From assembly GCF_017813245.1 (NCBI RefSeq), contig NZ_JAGIQL010000025.1, positions 1 to 57,346 of the forward strand: a stretch of 57,346 nucleotides of DNA, given 5' to 3'. The DNA comes from Streptomyces montanisoli. GTDB taxonomy: Bacteria; Actinomycetota; Actinomycetes; Streptomycetales; Streptomycetaceae. Numbering within the stretch: position 1 is the first letter of the stretch; every line of letters starts with the position of its first letter. The translations under genes and the position numbers were made by a program. This document shows, one piece after another, positions 55,061 to 57,346 of this stretch. Under the pieces are notes generated by a model that was given only the letters and a program-made list of their open reading frames with translations, was not told the DNA's origin and searched no databases.

Positions 55061-56649
55061 TGCTCCAGCGCCCCGCCGTCCCGCACCGCCTGGCGCGCGA
55101 CCCCAAGGCCGTCCACTGGCCCGCACCGCCCGGCAGCCCCCGTATGGGCGAGCCGGCGCGCACCGCCGTCGTCGGCGCGGGCATCGCAGGACTGGCCGCC
55201 GCCACCGCCCTGGCCGAACGCGGCATGCGCGTCGACCTCATCGAGCGGGAACCCGTACTCGGCGGCCGCGTAGGCGGCTGGCCCACCCAGCTGGCCGACG
55301 GCACCACACAGACGATGAGCCGCGGCTTCCACGCCTTCTTCCGCCAGTACTACAACCTGCGCAACCTCCTGCGCCGCACCGACCCAGCGCTCGCGATGCT
55401 CACCCCGGTCGGGGACTACCCCCTGCAGCACGTCAGCGGTGCCCGCGACACCTTCACCCGCATCCCGCGCACCCCTCCCTGGAACGTCGTCGGCTTCGCC
55501 GCCACCAGCCCCACTTTCACCGCCGGCGGCCTGGCACGCATGCACCCGCGTGCCGCACTTCCGCTGCTGAACGTGGACCCCACCGGCGTCTACCGGCAGC
55601 TCGACCACATCAGTGCCGCCGACTTCCTGACTGCGATCCGCTTCCCGCCCGCCGCACGCCATCTCGCTTTTGAAGTCTTCTCCCGCAGCTTCTTCGCCGA
55701 CCCGCACGATCTGTCCGCCGCCGAACTGGCGCTGATGTTCCACATCTACTTCCTCGGCTCCGCCGAAGGACTGCTCTTCGACGTCGCCGCCGAGCCCTTC
55801 CCCACCGCCCTGTGGGACCCACTCGCCACCCACCTGGACCGCCACTGCGTACACATCCGCACCGGCACCACCGTCCACCGCGTCACCGAACGGGGCGACG
55901 GCTTCACCCTCACCACCCAGGACGCGCACGCGCCTGCAACACCCCACGACGAGCGCTACGACGCCGTGGTCCTCGCCCTGGACACCGGCGGCCTGAAAAC
56001 CCTCACCGCCGCCTCACCCCGGCTCGCAACCTCCCACTGGCGCGAGCGGATCGCCCAACTCCGGCAGGCTCCTCCCTTCCTCGTCTCCCGCTACTGGCTC
56101 GACCGGCCAGTCCGCCCCGACCGGCCCGCGTTCCTCGGCACCAGCGGCTACGGCCCCCTGGACAACATCAGCGTCCTCAACCACTTCGAGGGCCAAGCCG
56201 CCCGCTGGTCCGCACAGTCGGGCGGCAGCGTGATCGAACTGCACGCCTACGCCGCGGACCCGCAGGAGGACCACACCATCCTCGCCCAGCGCCTGCTCCA
56301 CGAACTCGCCCGCATCTACCCGGAAACCAGCGACGCCATAGTCATCGATCAGCGCCACGAGTGGCGTGCCGACTGCCCCCTGTTCACCCCCGGCAGCCAC
56401 CACCGACGCCCCACGATCACCACACCCCACCCCCGACTCGCCCTCGCCGGCGACCTCGTCGCCTCGGCCACCCCCACCGCCCTCATGGAACGCGCAGCCA
56501 CCAGCGGCTTCCAAGCCGCCAACACACTCCTGGCCACCTGGCACGTACGCGGCCACCCCCTCCTGACCGTCCCCACCCGCGGCCGCTCACCGCTCCTGCG
56601 CCTGCTCAGCAAGCACTTGGCCGCCACTACCCCCACAGGAAAGGGCTGA
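55060..56649 (+). CDS. crtU: Beta-carotene desaturase/methylase (isorenieratene synthase)
   Basis: 529-residue FAD enzyme that converts beta-ionone rings to aromatic phi rings. Dinucleotide-binding VVGAGIAGLAAATALAERG near residue 37, QTMSRGFHAFFRQYYNLR, and LALAGDLVASATPTALMERA near the C-terminus, typical of CrtU. Final gene of the crt operon; a crtT methyltransferase homologue, present between crtY and crtU in S. griseus, is absent here. Confidence 0.93.
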   Translation: MLQRPAVPHRLARDPKAVHWPAPPGSPRMGEPARTAVVGAGIAGLAAATALAERGMRVDLIEREPVLGGRVGGWPTQLADGTTQTMSRGFHAFFRQYYNLRNLLRRTDPALAMLTPVGDYPLQHVSGARDTFTRIPRTPPWNVVGFAATSPTFTAGGLARMHPRAALPLLNVDPTGVYRQLDHISAADFLTAIRFPPAARHLAFEVFSRSFFADPHDLSAAELALMFHIYFLGSAEGLLFDVAAEPFPTALWDPLATHLDRHCVHIRTGTTVHRVTERGDGFTLTTQDAHAPATPHDERYDAVVLALDTGGLKTLTAASPRLATSHWRERIAQLRQAPPFLVSRYWLDRPVRPDRPAFLGTSGYGPLDNISVLNHFEGQAARWSAQSGGSVIELHAYAADPQEDHTILAQRLLHELARIYPETSDAIVIDQRHEWRADCPLFTPGSHHRRPTITTPHPRLALAGDLVASATPTALMERAATSGFQAANTLLATWHVRGHPLLTVPTRGRSPLLRLLSKHLAATTPTGKG

Positions 56650-57219
56650 GCAGGCCGCTCCCCATAGGGCGGCCCGGACAGTGTGAGGGTCTCCGTGTGC
56701 CTCGACGTAGGGCTCGAAGGGCGGTTTGACCGCGCAGTCCCGGTTACGGAGTACCCCACGGTGCGGGCCGACGACGACGAGCCAGCCGGTCATCCCCCAA
56801 CCGTTGTCGCTGATGAGGATCGCACCCCGCCCACACTCCACGAAAAACAGGTCGTCCTCGTCACGCGCGGTGGGTGCGTACCCGGCAGCGCAAGGGTCGT
56901 GATCTGCCGGTCGGCCCACCCTTCCGTCTCGACGAACGGCCCCTCCCGTCAATGCGGTGCAACGACGTGAGATCGAAGGCCGGCCCGGGGCCACCGGCTC
57001 CAACCTTCGCCAGAAACGTACGGTACTCATCGGGCAACTGGACACCGAACTGCGCCTCGGGCACGGCGATCGCGGCGGGAGGCAGGACGGGCGCGAACGT
57101 CGGGTATCGAGACGGCCCCTGGCCACGGGCTCGACGCTCGGCCTCCTCGACTGCGATGACTCGTTCCGCAACTCCCGACCAGTGCGCCTGGGCTGCTGGC
57201 GTTCTACGAACGCGGACAA
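56650..57219 (-). pseudogene. Decayed SMI1/KNR4 (SUKH immunity-type) gene
   Basis: Remains of an SMI1/KNR4 family protein in three frames. Frame a (57200-56948): HWSGVAERVIAVEEAER ... VPEAQFGVQLPDEYRTFL ... FDLTSLHRID. Frame b (about 56945-56885): EGPFVETEGWADRQITTLA. Frame c (about 56890-56660): AAGYAPTARDEDD ... GAILISDNGWGMTGWLVVVG ... PPFEPYVEAHGDPHTVR. At least two frameshifts, probably with small deletions. The 5' end is cut by an IS at 57220. SMI1/KNR4 proteins often act as toxin immunity proteins; no toxin gene is seen. Confidence 0.85.
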
Positions 57220-57346
57220 TGAACCGTACCGGGTTCGGTAGAGACTTCAGTTATTGTTTGTGACCTGGGGTTTCGTGGTCGTGAGGTAGTGGTTGTTCTC
57301 GTATTCGACCGGTGGAATGTGGCCTATTTCACCGTGGAGCCGGCGG
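57220..57346 (-). mobile_element. IS3-family insertion sequence, right end
   Basis: The terminal inverted repeat appears to start at TGAACCGTACCGGGTTCGG (57220). The element continues past the window end. It lies against the 5' side of the SMI1/KNR4 remnant. Boundaries and target duplication cannot be determined without the other end. Confidence 0.75.
57247..57346 (-). CDS. IS3-family transposase OrfB, C-terminal fragment
   Basis: 32 residues ending in ...GEIGHIPPVEYENNHYL then a short TK/QVTNNN-type tail and TGA. The segment GHIPPVEYE is the hallmark C-terminus of IS3-family DDE transposases. The catalytic DDE residues lie outside the window. Too short for the family's usual length; it is cut by the window edge. 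Confidence 0.92.
   Translation of the reverse strand, partial: RRLHGEIGHIPPVEYENNHYLTTTKPQVTNNN

Noticed and set aside
56587..57219. Minus-strand frame of 210 codons treated as an intact gene
   Set aside because: Only its second half matches SMI1/KNR4; the first half of the family sequence lies in two other frames, so it is part of a pseudogene.

Overview
The window is chromosomal DNA of a high-GC actinomycete, almost certainly a Streptomyces or close relative. Evidence: strong G/C third-position bias, frequent GTG starts, ATGA/GTGA-coupled operons, sugar ABC operons without an ATPase gene (Streptomyces normally share MsiK), and a light-type carotenoid cluster with a MerR/B12 regulator. No tRNA, rRNA or CRISPR array was seen.

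Left part (1-20.3 kb): two sugar-uptake loci. Locus A (1-11.8 kb, all minus strand) has three transcription units. They are a lipoprotein/permease/permease/ROK-kinase operon, an operon for a double metallo-beta-lactamase-fold protein, a GH36-like TIM-barrel enzyme and a LacI regulator, and a monocistronic secreted GH84 beta-N-acetylglucosaminidase. Each unit is preceded by the same 30-bp composite operator (two 14-mers, 2-bp spacer), which defines a small regulon. Locus B (11.9-20.3 kb) is a second binding-protein/permease/permease operon ending in a GH35 beta-galactosidase and a secreted ricin-lectin protein. It is divergent from its own LacI gene, with an ATCGAT-centred operator between them.

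Middle part (20.3-35.2 kb): an AlkZ-like DNA glycosylase beside a UvrA-like ATPase (a DNA-damage or drug-resistance pair); a divergent aldo-keto reductase/TetR pair with two copies of one palindrome; an XRE-TPR regulator facing a secreted neprosin-domain protein; an alcohol dehydrogenase/LysR pair; and a GntR-NanK-NanE operon (N-acetylmannosamine use) divergent from an MFS sugar porter.

35.2-44.5 kb: a 2317-residue secreted protein that joins a GH92 alpha-mannosidase to a C-terminal PAP2-type phosphatase through several binding and Fn3-like modules. This is the most unusual gene in the window. Then come an alkyltransferase-like protein, a small Tudor-like protein, a deazaflavin-dependent nitroreductase-family protein and an IclR regulator.

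Right part (44.6-56.6 kb): a stand-alone asparagine synthase, an iron-sulfur photolyase/cryptochrome, the B12-type light regulator LitR, and crtE-crtI-crtB-Rieske-crtY-crtU, whose expected end product is an aromatic carotenoid such as isorenieratene. The window closes with a decayed SMI1/KNR4 (immunity-type) gene cut by an IS3-family element that runs off the end.

Taken together, GH84 (GlcNAc), GH35 (beta-Gal), GH92 (mannose), NanE/NanK (ManNAc) and two uptake systems cover most sugars of a complex N-glycan or glycoprotein. This shared theme is inference.
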